Numbered from the stretch's first letter, positions 1 to 6,090 are shown. The stretch is 6,270 nucleotides of DNA from Clostridiaceae bacterium (GCA_012519875.1 JAAYPL010000105.1:1-6270), one strand, 5' to 3'. The notes: generated by a model not told the origin, from the sequence alone. Numbers and translations: made by a program.

Positions 1-1170
1 ACAGAGGGTGTGATGGACCAGATCTTCAAGGTGATACCCCAGAAAGAGCTGTATGCGCGGACCGGCATCCAGTTCCAGCCCTTCAACACGATTTTTCAGC
101 TGCAAGCCCTGCAAAACCGACAACCGGAATTGGTTCAATTGGCCGATCGCCTGCTCCTGATGCCGGATCTTTTTGTTTTTTTCCTGACCGGTGTGATGCA
201 GGCGGAAAGAACTATGGCCTCAACAGGGCAGCTGCTTCGCTCTTCCGACAACGAATGGGATTTGGAGTTGCTGCGTCGATTGAGGTTGCCCGGCCGGTTG
301 CTCTGCCGATTGGTTGATTCCGGAACCAAGGCCGGTGTTTTGTCGCCGGATATCTGTCGCGAACTTCATATCGATCCCATCCCGGTCATCACGGTCGCCG
401 CCCATGACACAGCTTCGGCCGTGGTTGCCGTTCCGGCCGCCGATGCCGACTTTATATATCTGAGCAGCGGTACCTGGTCTTTGATGGGAATTGAGCGAAA
501 AAAGCCGATCATCAACGATCCGGCCTTTCGGTTTAATTTCACCAATGAGGGTGGATTCAACAATTCGACACGAGTCCTGAAAAACATCACAGGTCTTTGG
601 CTGATTCAGGAATCGCGCCGGCAGTGGCTGCGTCGGGGCGAAAATGTGACTTTTGCCGAAATGGAGCAGGAGGCGCTGGCCAGCAGGCCTTTTGTCAGCT
701 TGATCGATCCCGATGATCCTGCTCTGGCAGCCCCCGGCGATATCCCCGAGCGCATCCGGGAAATCTGTCGCCGGACCGGTCAGGTCGTTCCCGGGAGCCG
801 CGGCGAAATTGTCCGTTGCATCTACGAAAGTCTTGCTCTTAAGTATCGGGTGGTTGCGGAGCAGATCGAAAAAATAAGCGGTTGTTGCTATCCGGTCATT
901 CACATTGTCGGCGGCGGCACCAAAGACGATCTTCTTTCTCAGGTTACCGCCAATGCCACCGGCATTAAGGTTATCGCCGGCCCGGCCGAGGGAACGGCGC
1001 TGGGTAATATTGCCGTTCAGCTGATCGCCTCCGGCGCCATTGCATCGCTCCGTGATGCCCGGCAGATCATCGCTGCATCCACCGATATGAAGCACTACCA
1101 ACCGGAAGATACCGGCGCCTGGGAGGCGGCTTTGATCCGCTATCGCCAACTCTTTCCGGATCCTGTCTAA
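1..1170 (+). CDS. rhaB: Rhamnulokinase (FGGY carbohydrate kinase), 5'-truncated by the window edge
   Basis: Cytoplasmic kinase that phosphorylates L-rhamnulose with ATP to L-rhamnulose 1-phosphate, the second step of L-rhamnose catabolism. The frame is open from base 1, and its first codons (T-E-G-V-M-D) match the interior of rhamnulokinases just after the substrate-contacting segment. The GTG/ATG at 10-15 are therefore internal codons, not starts. There are 389 visible codons; the family is about 470-490 aa, so roughly 90 N-terminal residues lie outside. Visible motifs are HDTASA (about 403-420, with the likely catalytic Asp codon at 406-408), the phosphate-binding LSSGTWS near 457-480, the rhamnulokinase-typical LKNITGLWL near 577-603, and the C-terminal nucleotide-binding GGGTKDD near 910-930 followed by GPAEGTALGN. 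No other rhamnose genes are visible. The stop is TAA at 1168. Another FGGY sugar specificity is possible but less likely. Confidence 0.93.
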   Translation, partial: TEGVMDQIFKVIPQKELYARTGIQFQPFNTIFQLQALQNRQPELVQLADRLLLMPDLFVFFLTGVMQAERTMASTGQLLRSSDNEWDLELLRRLRLPGRLLCRLVDSGTKAGVLSPDICRELHIDPIPVITVAAHDTASAVVAVPAADADFIYLSSGTWSLMGIERKKPIINDPAFRFNFTNEGGFNNSTRVLKNITGLWLIQESRRQWLRRGENVTFAEMEQEALASRPFVSLIDPDDPALAAPGDIPERIREICRRTGQVVPGSRGEIVRCIYESLALKYRVVAEQIEKISGCCYPVIHIVGGGTKDDLLSQVTANATGIKVIAGPAEGTALGNIAVQLIASGAIASLRDARQIIAASTDMKHYQPEDTGAWEAALIRYRQLFPDPV

Positions 1171-1213
1171 AATAATAAGATATGTCCCTGCTATATTCCC
1201 TCAAAATCTAAAA

Positions 1214-1240
1214 AGAATGCCGGATCAAAGCCGGCATTCT
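1214..1240. terminator. Perfect 10-bp hairpin after rhaB, terminator-like
   Basis: AGAATGCCGG (1214-1223) and CCGGCATTCT (1231-1240) are perfect inverted repeats around a 7-nt loop, 43 bp after the rhaB stop. On the plus strand the stem is followed by CAATCAGGGG, with no T-run. On the minus strand it is followed directly by TTTTT and then a further T-rich stretch, which is the classic intrinsic terminator layout for leftward transcription. It may serve rhaB as a stem alone, act in both directions, or stop an antisense transcript. Confidence 0.65.
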
Positions 1241-1286
1241 CAATCAGGGGGGTTATGAAAAATCGTGATTTCTCAAGCAACTTTAG

Positions 1287-1292
1287 TATAAT
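1287..1292 (+). promoter_or_regulatory. Consensus -10 box (TATAAT) upstream of the mazG operon
   Basis: An exact TATAAT lies in an AT-rich stretch about 78 bp before the first gene of the operon. The best -35 candidate, GTGATT at 1265-1270 with a 16-bp spacer, matches only half of TTGACA, and there is no TG extension. This is one of two promoter candidates in this gap. Confidence 0.35.
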
Positions 1293-1311
1293 AAATAAAT
1301 GTATAACAAAT

Positions 1312-1340
1312 TTGGTTGTTCCGTTAATAAAATGTAAAAT
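1312..1340 (+). promoter_or_regulatory. Sigma-A-type promoter candidate for the small ORF-mazG-rqcP operon
   Basis: TTGGTT (1312-1317) and TAAAAT (1335-1340) are separated by 17 bp, the optimal spacing. Each hexamer departs from consensus at one or two positions. Transcription would begin near 1347, just ahead of the ribosome binding site AAAAAGGAGG at 1351-1360, giving a very short leader. The call rests on sequence match and position only. Confidence 0.45.
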
Positions 1341-1369
1341 GCGGTCAGCCAAAAAGGAGGCCGGAGACG

Positions 1370-1630
1370 ATGAAACTGGAGGGGCGTGTTTTTCGTGCCA
1401 ACCTGCTTTTGCGTCAAGCCACTGTCGAGAGACCGGACACCGACGCATCCTTCGTGTCGCAACTGGAAAAATGCCTGATTGAACTGTGTCACGAACTGGA
1501 TGTGCCGATTCCGCTCTGGTTGACCAAGAATACACGTGAGTTTGCCCGTTTTCACCAGACCTTGTTTTTTGCCGACCAGTTTACCGAAAAAGTACGATTT
1601 GACCGCTTTCAGATTCACTGGATTGCATGA
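1370..1630 (+). CDS. Uncharacterised small conserved-looking protein, 86 aa
   Basis: I cannot assign a function. The start is well defined: ATG at 1370 follows AAAAAGGAGG (1351-1360) with a 9-nt gap. The product has 86 residues with no signal peptide, membrane segment or cysteine-pair metal site. It opens with a basic strand-like segment (MKLEGRVFRANLLLRQ). An acidic helical stretch with LEKCLIELCHELDVP follows at about residues 32-46, and then a tract rich in aromatic and charged residues containing WLTKNTREFARFHQT. The C-terminus alternates F/R/D/I residues, suggesting a compact alpha/beta fold. From memory, small hypothetical proteins with a similar W-L-x-K-N-T-x-E-F-x-R-F core occur in Clostridia, but this is unverified. 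It ends 15 bp before mazG, so it is almost certainly co-transcribed with it. Its role may relate to nucleotide or translation quality control, by context only. Confidence 0.82.
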   Translation: MKLEGRVFRANLLLRQATVERPDTDASFVSQLEKCLIELCHELDVPIPLWLTKNTREFARFHQTLFFADQFTEKVRFDRFQIHWIA

Positions 1631-1645
1631 ACCCGGAGGCATAAA

Positions 1646-2536
1646 ATGTTCAACAATTCCCGGCAAGATCCTTTACCTTTTGATGATTCTTTTATCAATC
1701 AAGACCGATATGCCATCGATGACCTGGTCGAGATCATGGCTTTCCTGCGCAGCGACCGCGGTTGCCCTTGGGATCGGGAACAGACACACGCTTCTTTGAA
1801 AAAGAATTTGCTGGAGGAGGCTTACGAAGCCATCGATGCCATCGACAACGGCATCCCCGAAAAACTTTGTGATGAGCTTGGGGATGTTTTGTTGCAGGTG
1901 GTTCTGCACGCGCAGCTGGCCAGGGAAGCCGGGCAGTTTGATTTCAATGATGTTGTGCGGTGTATCTGCCGCAAGATGATTTCCCGTCACACGCATATTT
2001 TTGGTCAGGATCGGGCCGCCTCTCCGGAAGAGGCGCTCGACACGTGGGAAAAAAACAAGCTGATCGAGAAAGGGCATACCAGCCAAGCCCAGGTTTTGCA
2101 GGATGTTCCCCGAGTACTGCCATCGTTGCACCGTAGCTTCAAAGTTCAGCAAAAGGCGGCTCAAGTCGGCTTTGACTGGGATGATGCCAGCGGACCGTTG
2201 GCTAAAATCAACGAAGAGCTGGAAGAGATCATGAAAATTCGGGCCAGCACGCAACAAGCCGTTGAGAAAGGTGAGATGCGGCAGGAAATCGCTGATCGGG
2301 CGGTGGCCGGTGAAGTGGGAGATTTCTTGTTTGCCGCGGTCAATTATGCCCGTCATTTAAATGTGCAACCGGAAATAGCCTTGAATCAATCGACCGAGAA
2401 ATTTATCCGTCGCTTCTCCCGTGTGGAGGAGCTGGCGGGCCGGCAGGGTTTTGCGTGGAACGAAATGAGTCTTGCCACCATGAACCAGCTGTGGGAACAG
2501 GCCAAAGAAGAAGAACAGGCGGATAAGGAAAAATGA
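1646..2536 (+). CDS. mazG: MazG nucleoside triphosphate pyrophosphohydrolase
   Basis: Hydrolyses (d)NTPs to the monophosphate and pyrophosphate; the family is linked to removal of aberrant nucleotides and, in E. coli, to (p)ppGpp control. The protein has 296 aa and two tandem MazG domains. The first (about 25-130) carries the Mg-binding helix pair LLEEAYE (E57, E58, E61) and DELGDVLLQV (E77, D80), preceded by the family-typical GCPWDREQTH. The second (about 165-285) carries NEELEEI (E190-E194) and GEVGDFLFAAVN (E223, D226). It is somewhat longer than the E. coli enzyme (263 aa) because of about 20 extra residues at the N-terminus. It lacks the N-terminal tetrapyrrole-methylase-like domain that is fused to MazG in Bacillus YabN. 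The ATG at 1646 has GGAGG at 1635-1639. The stop overlaps the start of the next gene (ATGA, 2533-2536), so translation is probably coupled. Confidence 0.95.
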   Translation: MFNNSRQDPLPFDDSFINQDRYAIDDLVEIMAFLRSDRGCPWDREQTHASLKKNLLEEAYEAIDAIDNGIPEKLCDELGDVLLQVVLHAQLAREAGQFDFNDVVRCICRKMISRHTHIFGQDRAASPEEALDTWEKNKLIEKGHTSQAQVLQDVPRVLPSLHRSFKVQQKAAQVGFDWDDASGPLAKINEELEEIMKIRASTQQAVEKGEMRQEIADRAVAGEVGDFLFAAVNYARHLNVQPEIALNQSTEKFIRRFSRVEELAGRQGFAWNEMSLATMNQLWEQAKEEEQADKEK

Positions 2537-2796
2537 GATTGGATAAATTTCTTAAAGTATCTCGTGTCATCAAACGGCGCACCGTTGCGAGTGAAGTTTG
2601 TCGCGCCGGCCGGGTCAGCGTAAATGGCAAACCGGGCAAACCGGGCACGACGGTAAAACCGGGGGATATTCTGGAAATTGCTTTTGGATCCGGGCGATCT
2701 CGGATCAGAATTCTGAGTGTAAAGGAAACCGTACGCAAAGAGGAGGCGGCCGGACTTTTTGAAATTTTAGCCGGCGATGCCGCCGATCAGCCCTGA
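2533..2796 (+). CDS. rqcP: S4-domain RNA-binding protein RqcP (YabO)
   Basis: An 87-aa protein that is almost entirely one S4 RNA-binding domain. It starts MRLDKFLKVSRVIKRRT, nearly identical to Bacillus YabO/RqcP, then has GRVSVNGK and VKPGD strands and a KEEAA motif near the C-terminus. In Bacillus this factor binds the 50S subunit and 23S/tRNA region during ribosome-associated quality control. There it helps RqcH add alanine tails to peptides stuck on split ribosomes. The related HslR of E. coli has a comparable role. The ATG overlaps the mazG stop by 4 bp, and the mazG-yabO order is the same as in Bacillota generally. The KPGKPG stretch is encoded by a tandem AAACCGGGC (2629-2646) but does not lengthen the loop relative to B. 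subtilis YabO as I recall it. Confidence 0.93.
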   Translation: MRLDKFLKVSRVIKRRTVASEVCRAGRVSVNGKPGKPGTTVKPGDILEIAFGSGRSRIRILSVKETVRKEEAAGLFEILAGDAADQP

Positions 2797-2875
2797 ATTG
2801 GCCGAATCTTGTTGCATTAAGATTACACTGCTGTTAAGTTGAAGGTGAAAACCGCAATAATAGTTCAATGCAGCG

Positions 2876-2904
2876 TTGAGTTGATCTTCAAAGAGCCTTA
2901 CAAT
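2876..2904 (+). promoter_or_regulatory. Sigma-A-type promoter candidate for the division gene
   Basis: TTGAGT (2876-2881) and TACAAT (2899-2904) are separated by exactly 17 bp, with four and five consensus matches respectively. They lie in the 160-bp gap between rqcP and the FtsB/DivIC gene, and transcription would start near 2911. No hairpin terminator is visible between rqcP and this site, so read-through from the mazG operon is also likely. The remainder of the gap shows no ORF. Confidence 0.5.
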
Positions 2905-2943
2905 GTAGGCGGAATGTAAAAAACCTGTCGATTCAGGATTGTT

Positions 2944-2959
2944 GAGAGGAAAGTGCGTG
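2944..2959 (+). promoter_or_regulatory. Ribosome binding site that selects the GTG start of the division gene
   Basis: GAGAGGA at 2944-2950 lies 6 nt before the GTG at 2957. The longest reading of the frame would begin at TTG 2939, upstream of this site and with no ribosome binding sequence of its own, so the GTG is preferred. Confidence 0.65.
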
Positions 2960-3262
2960 GCCGGACAGAAGAATAAAATTAAGAAAAGCAACCACAGCCG
3001 GATTTTCATCCGCATTGCCCTCGGGATGGCCCTTATTCTGGCTGTTGCTTCGGCCGTTGCCATTTATTTTGAGCAGGAGACACAGATCGCCCGTATGTCG
3101 GAACGCCGGTCGGATCTGGAGCGCCGGCTCGAAGATGCTCAGGCGGCTCGGGATGAGCTTTTGGAGCTGAAAAGCATCGTGGATACCGACGAATATATCG
3201 AGCGTATTGCCCGAGATCAACTGGGCATGGTGCGCTCGGACGAAATCATATTTGAACAGTAG
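2957..3262 (+). CDS. divIC: Septum formation initiator, FtsB/DivIC family
   Basis: A small bitopic membrane protein of the divisome that links early and late division proteins through its extracellular coiled coil; partners in the family are DivIB/FtsQ and FtsL. With the GTG start it is 101 aa. A basic cytoplasmic N-terminus (residues 1-15, many Lys/Arg) is followed by one membrane segment (about 16-37, LGMALILAVASAVAIYF core). A heptad-like coiled coil rich in Glu/Arg/Leu runs from 40 to 73. The family's C-terminal signature DTDEYIERIARDQLGMVRSDEIIF follows from about residue 76. The position after mazG-rqcP is the same as divIC in Bacillus. The name divIC is by context; ftsB would be equally fair. 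An alternative TTG start at 2939 would add six residues. Confidence 0.9.
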   Translation: MAGQKNKIKKSNHSRIFIRIALGMALILAVASAVAIYFEQETQIARMSERRSDLERRLEDAQAARDELLELKSIVDTDEYIERIARDQLGMVRSDEIIFEQ

Positions 3263-3295
3263 ACCAATTTCAAAACCCTGATATTGACCCCGACA

Positions 3296-3898
3296 TCAAA
3301 TCTCCCGACGACCTTCCATGGCCTTGGCCAATGTAACTTCATCGGCATATTCCAGGTCGCCGCCCATAGGGATTCCATGAGCGATGCGCGTGGTTCGGAT
3401 GCCGGCGGGCTTCAGCAGTCTGGCTATATACAGTGCCGTGGCTTCGCCCTCCACAGTAGGATTGGTTGCCAGGATAACCTCACTGATGGCTGAGTCGTCA
3501 CGAAGGCGGGCCAACAACTCCCGCAAGCGAATCTGGTCCGGCCCGATATTCTGCATGGGGGAAATGGCACCATGCAAAACATGGTAAAGTCCGCGATACT
3601 CATGGATTCGTTCCATGGCGGCCACGTCTCTGGGATTCTCCACGACGCAGATCTGGCTGCGGTCACGAGAGGCCGAAGAACAGATTTCACATGGGTCTTG
3701 ATCGGTCAGGTTGCAGCATTGTGAGCAAATACGGGTATTTCGCTTGGCATCGAGCATGGCCTGTGCCAGCGCGGCCACCTTGTCCTCGGGTTGTCCCAAC
3801 AAATAAAAAGCCAGCCGTTGCGCCGACTTGCTGCCGATACCGGGTAATTTTCCCAGCTCGGCGACCAGCTTGGCGATCGACGGCGAATAGCGGGCCAT
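3296..3898 (-). CDS. recR: Recombination mediator protein RecR
   Basis: Acts with RecF/RecO to load RecA onto SSB-coated single-stranded DNA at gaps and stalled forks. It is 200 aa, the usual length. Domains in order are a helix-hairpin-helix (residues about 12-33, LGKLPGIGSKSAQRLAF), a four-cysteine zinc finger (C58, C61, C70, C73, spacing C-x2-C-x8-C-x2-C), and a Toprim domain (about 81-176, with VVENPRDV and ATNPTVEGEATALYIA). The C-terminal RecR segment is HGIPMGGDLEYADEVTLAKA. The ATG at 3898-3896 shares one base with the ybaB stop (TGATG on the minus strand), which predicts translational coupling. It ends 33 bp from the stop of the convergent division gene. Confidence 0.97.
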   Translation of the reverse strand: MARYSPSIAKLVAELGKLPGIGSKSAQRLAFYLLGQPEDKVAALAQAMLDAKRNTRICSQCCNLTDQDPCEICSSASRDRSQICVVENPRDVAAMERIHEYRGLYHVLHGAISPMQNIGPDQIRLRELLARLRDDSAISEVILATNPTVEGEATALYIARLLKPAGIRTTRIAHGIPMGGDLEYADEVTLAKAMEGRREI

Positions 3899-4260
3899 CA
3901 GAAGCCAAAAGGCAGACCGGCTCCGCCTGAGACTGCCGACATACGGGCCTCGGACTGCTCCTCCAGTTGAGAGAACGCGTCATTGACCGCAACCAGAATC
4001 AAATCTTCCAGCATCTCAATATCGTCAGGATCGACCACAGCCGGTAAAATTTTCAATTCTTTGATTTGTTTGTCGCCACCGACAACAACCTTGATCGCGC
4101 CACCGCCCGCTGTGGCTTCGACGGTCATGGCTGCGATTTCTTCTTGGGCTTTCGCCATTTCGCGCTGCATGCGCTGGGCCTGCTGGAGCAGCTGGTTCTT
4201 GTTGCCGCCGCCCATGCCGCCCCGGCCGCCGGGAAATCCTCCGCGTGGTCCTCTGCTCAT
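3898..4260 (-). CDS. ybaB: YbaB/EbfC family nucleoid-associated protein
   Basis: A small dimeric DNA-binding protein conserved between dnaX and recR in most bacteria (yaaK in Bacillus). It is 120 aa. After a 20-residue Gly/Arg-rich start comes the helix QLLQQAQRMQREMAKAQEEI (about 23-42). The conserved VEATAGGGAIKVVVGG beta segment (47-62) follows, then VVDPDDIEMLEDLILVAVNDA (75-95), all YbaB hallmarks. The tail SGGAGLPFGF resembles other YbaB C-termini. The start codon at 4260-4258 is served by GGAGG at 4275-4271, which lies inside the last codons of dnaX. The dnaX stop is only 5 bp upstream, so the two genes are translated from one message. The RGG-like N-terminus is richer in Gly/Arg than is usual. 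Confidence 0.95.
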   Translation of the reverse strand: MSRGPRGGFPGGRGGMGGGNKNQLLQQAQRMQREMAKAQEEIAAMTVEATAGGGAIKVVVGGDKQIKELKILPAVVDPDDIEMLEDLILVAVNDAFSQLEEQSEARMSAVSGGAGLPFGF

Positions 4261-4265
4261 GGTTC

Positions 4266-5894
4266 TTATTCCTCCATTTCAACCGGGACACCCAGGGTGT
4301 CCGCGGCGTCTTTTATTTTTTGTATCCAAGCGGGTTGATTTGTTCCCGGTTGAACATCGTTCGAAGCCGATTCGGCTTGCTCGTTCAAAGAAGGCTGTAC
4401 CGCGATTTCCCGGCTGGCCGCAGCCGAAGCGGCTTGTTTGAGGATTCGCAAACTGTTATCCTGGCAGGCTTCCTGATAATTGATTCGGTCAGCCGGATCA
4501 AAAACCAGATGCAGCCGGTCGTCAGTTATGACCGGCATCGCCGGCCGGCAAAAAAGATACAACGCCATATGGCCGTCTGCCAAGAGCCGATCCAGTGACC
4601 GCTGCCAGATTTCTGAAGCGTCAGTGTCAGCTTCAGATGCCTGTTCCGACTCAGCTTGGGCGGTTTCCGATGTTTGCTCCGGTTCGGCTTGTCGATCAGT
4701 TGCCGGAGGCGGAGGTGTCGACCTGCCCGCCGGTTTTGCCGGAGGTTTTGGATCGGGTGCGGCCGGTGGTCCATCAGGAATTAGGCGGTCAGGTTTGCTG
4801 CCGACGATCTGTTCATTCATCAGGCGGATAAGTCCGATCTCCAAGGCCGTCCGCATGTCGGCGGCCCAGCGCAGATCGCTGAGCAGGGCGGAAAGTCCTT
4901 TAATCACCGCGATTAACCGATCGGTTGAGACGCGTTCTGCTAATTGTCTCATATCGTCAAGGGTTTTGGCTGTAGCACGAACCAGTTGTTGGGGGTCTTC
5001 TGTTACCTGACAAACCAGGACATTGCGAAAGTGTTGGGCCAGATCCGAAACAAATCTGGCCAGATCGCGGCCGGTCATGACCAGCTCGTCAATGAGGGTC
5101 AGCAAAGCCGCGGCGTCGGCCTCAAACAAAGCTTCGGAAATCTGTTGCAAAAACTCATCCTGAACAACACCGGTCAGGTCGAGGATCTGATCACGACCGA
5201 TTTTTCCCGGGAAACTGGAGTGGGCCTGATCAAGCAGGCTGATCGCGTCGCGAAGGGCGCCATCCGCCAAAACAGCGATGGTTTTAAGGGCTTCCCGGTC
5301 AACATCAAAATCATCCTTGGCGGCTATTTCAGCCAATCGGCCGATCAGGCTGTCAATGGGTATCCGGCGGAATTCGTACCGTTGACAACGGGAGAGAATG
5401 GTTGCCGGAATCCGATGCGGCTCGGTCGTCGCCAGAATAAAGACAGCGTGGGAGGGAGGTTCCTCCAATGTCTTCAGCAAGGCATTGAAGGCGCCGGTCG
5501 ACAGCATGTGAACCTCGTCAATGATGTAAACCTTGAATCGTGCCTGTGACGGCATGAAGACCACTTCATCACAGATCCGGCGAATATTTTCAACACTGTT
5601 GTTGGAAGCGGCGTCCATCTCGACGATATCGAGCAAACTGCCGTTTAGCATGCCTTCGCAAATGACGCATTGATTGCAGGGATTGCCGTTTTGCGGATTT
5701 TCACAGTTGATGGCGCGGGCGAATATCTTTGCCAGAGTTGTTTTGCCGGTTCCTCTTGTGCCGCTGAACAAATAAGCGTGTACGATCTGACCGCTGATTA
5801 CGGCCTGGCGCAAAGCATAGACAACGTGCCGCTGTTCAACGACCTCATCAAATATCCTGGGTCGCCACTCGCGATACAACGCTTGATGTGTCAT
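4266..5894 (-). CDS. dnaX: DNA polymerase III subunit tau/gamma (clamp loader ATPase)
   Basis: Motor subunit of the replicative clamp loader, which opens the beta sliding clamp with ATP and tethers polymerase III. It is 542 aa from ATG 5894. AAA+ motifs are Walker A GTRGTGKTT (45-53), a zinc module with C64, C73, C76 and C79, Walker B VYIIDEVHM (122-130), sensor 1 ATTE (155-158), arginine finger SRC (168-170) and sensor 2 ALRDA (213-217). The collar domain III spans about 240-365. A Pro/Glu/Gln-rich linker (374-425) leads to a tau-type C-terminal domain (about 426-500). The frame is open upstream to 6047, but that extension runs through the SRP RNA gene; ATG 5894 has the consensus AAAAGGAGG at 5910-5902, 7 nt away, and starts MTHQALYREWRP as expected. 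No E. coli-like A-run frameshift site lies in the linker. Confidence 0.97.
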   Translation of the reverse strand: MTHQALYREWRPRIFDEVVEQRHVVYALRQAVISGQIVHAYLFSGTRGTGKTTLAKIFARAINCENPQNGNPCNQCVICEGMLNGSLLDIVEMDAASNNSVENIRRICDEVVFMPSQARFKVYIIDEVHMLSTGAFNALLKTLEEPPSHAVFILATTEPHRIPATILSRCQRYEFRRIPIDSLIGRLAEIAAKDDFDVDREALKTIAVLADGALRDAISLLDQAHSSFPGKIGRDQILDLTGVVQDEFLQQISEALFEADAAALLTLIDELVMTGRDLARFVSDLAQHFRNVLVCQVTEDPQQLVRATAKTLDDMRQLAERVSTDRLIAVIKGLSALLSDLRWAADMRTALEIGLIRLMNEQIVGSKPDRLIPDGPPAAPDPKPPAKPAGRSTPPPPATDRQAEPEQTSETAQAESEQASEADTDASEIWQRSLDRLLADGHMALYLFCRPAMPVITDDRLHLVFDPADRINYQEACQDNSLRILKQAASAAASREIAVQPSLNEQAESASNDVQPGTNQPAWIQKIKDAADTLGVPVEMEE

Positions 5895-5901
5895 GTCACA
5901 G

Positions 5902-5910
5902 CCTCCTTTT
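5902..5910 (-). promoter_or_regulatory. dnaX ribosome binding site, fixes the start at 5894
   Basis: AAAAGGAGG on the minus strand lies 7 nt before ATG 5894. It rules out the 51-codon upstream extension, which would overlap the SRP RNA. The four A residues are also one arm of a 7-bp inverted repeat (5907-5913 with 5926-5932). Confidence 0.85.
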
Positions 5911-5930
5911 ATGATCCGTACCGAACATAA

Positions 5931-6075
5931 AACACCGTGTCCGGTCTGCAGCCGACGTAGGCTTGTCTGCGGCGCATACGGTTGACCGCTTACCGCTGCT
6001 TCCTTCCGGACCTGACGGGGTTCACGGGCCGTATCGCACAGGACCAACGATCGACTGCAGGCCGGGTACGGCGTT
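5931..6075 (-). ncRNA. ffs: Signal recognition particle RNA, small bacterial type (4.5S-like)
   Basis: The minus strand holds the near-invariant SRP domain IV core GUCAGGUCCGGAAGGAAGCAG with a GGAA tetraloop (6007-6004). Flanking arms pair over a long hairpin. AUACGG pairs with CCGUAU just below the core, CUGCAG pairs with CUGCAG, and the termini AACGCCGU (6075-6068) and ACGGUGUU (5938-5931) close the helix. The ends given are those of the terminal helix, about 145 nt; the mature ends are not known. The 3' side runs into UUUUAUG, which may help termination. The RNA binds Ffh to form the particle that targets nascent membrane and secreted proteins. I see no Alu-type 5' domain (no UGUNR loops), so it is not the ~270-nt Bacillus form. 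Its place directly before dnaX is typical of Bacillota. Confidence 0.93.
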
Positions 6076-6090
6076 ATTTGATGCTGAGCT

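Noticed and set aside
220..1149. 309-codon open frame on the minus strand inside rhaB
   Set aside because: The opposite strand encodes clear rhamnulokinase motifs; the antisense product has no recognisable domain and is a by-product of codon bias.
1255..1482. 75-codon plus-strand frame starting at an ATG after AGGGGGG
   Set aside because: It overlaps the better-started 86-aa gene in another frame, its SD gap is too short, and the product is of low-quality composition with no motif.
1673..2356. 227-codon open frame on the minus strand inside mazG
   Set aside because: Antisense shadow of the well-supported MazG domains.
2629..2646. Tandem AAACCGGGC repeat in rqcP
   Set aside because: It encodes KPGKPG in a loop of normal length compared with B. 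subtilis YabO as recalled, so it is not an expansion.
3251..3274. TTTGAA/TTCAAA inverted repeat as a terminator between divIC and recR
   Set aside because: The stem is only 6 bp, AT-rich, with a 12-nt loop and no T-run, so it is too weak to call.
4650..4800. E. coli-like dnaX frameshift site in the Pro-rich linker
   Set aside because: No A-AAA-AAG or long A-run occurs in this part of the gene; only short A4 runs are present.
5895..6047. N-terminal extension of DnaX by 51 residues
   Set aside because: It runs through the SRP RNA gene, has no ribosome binding site, and the family starts at the T-H-Q-A-L-Y-R-E-W motif after ATG 5894.
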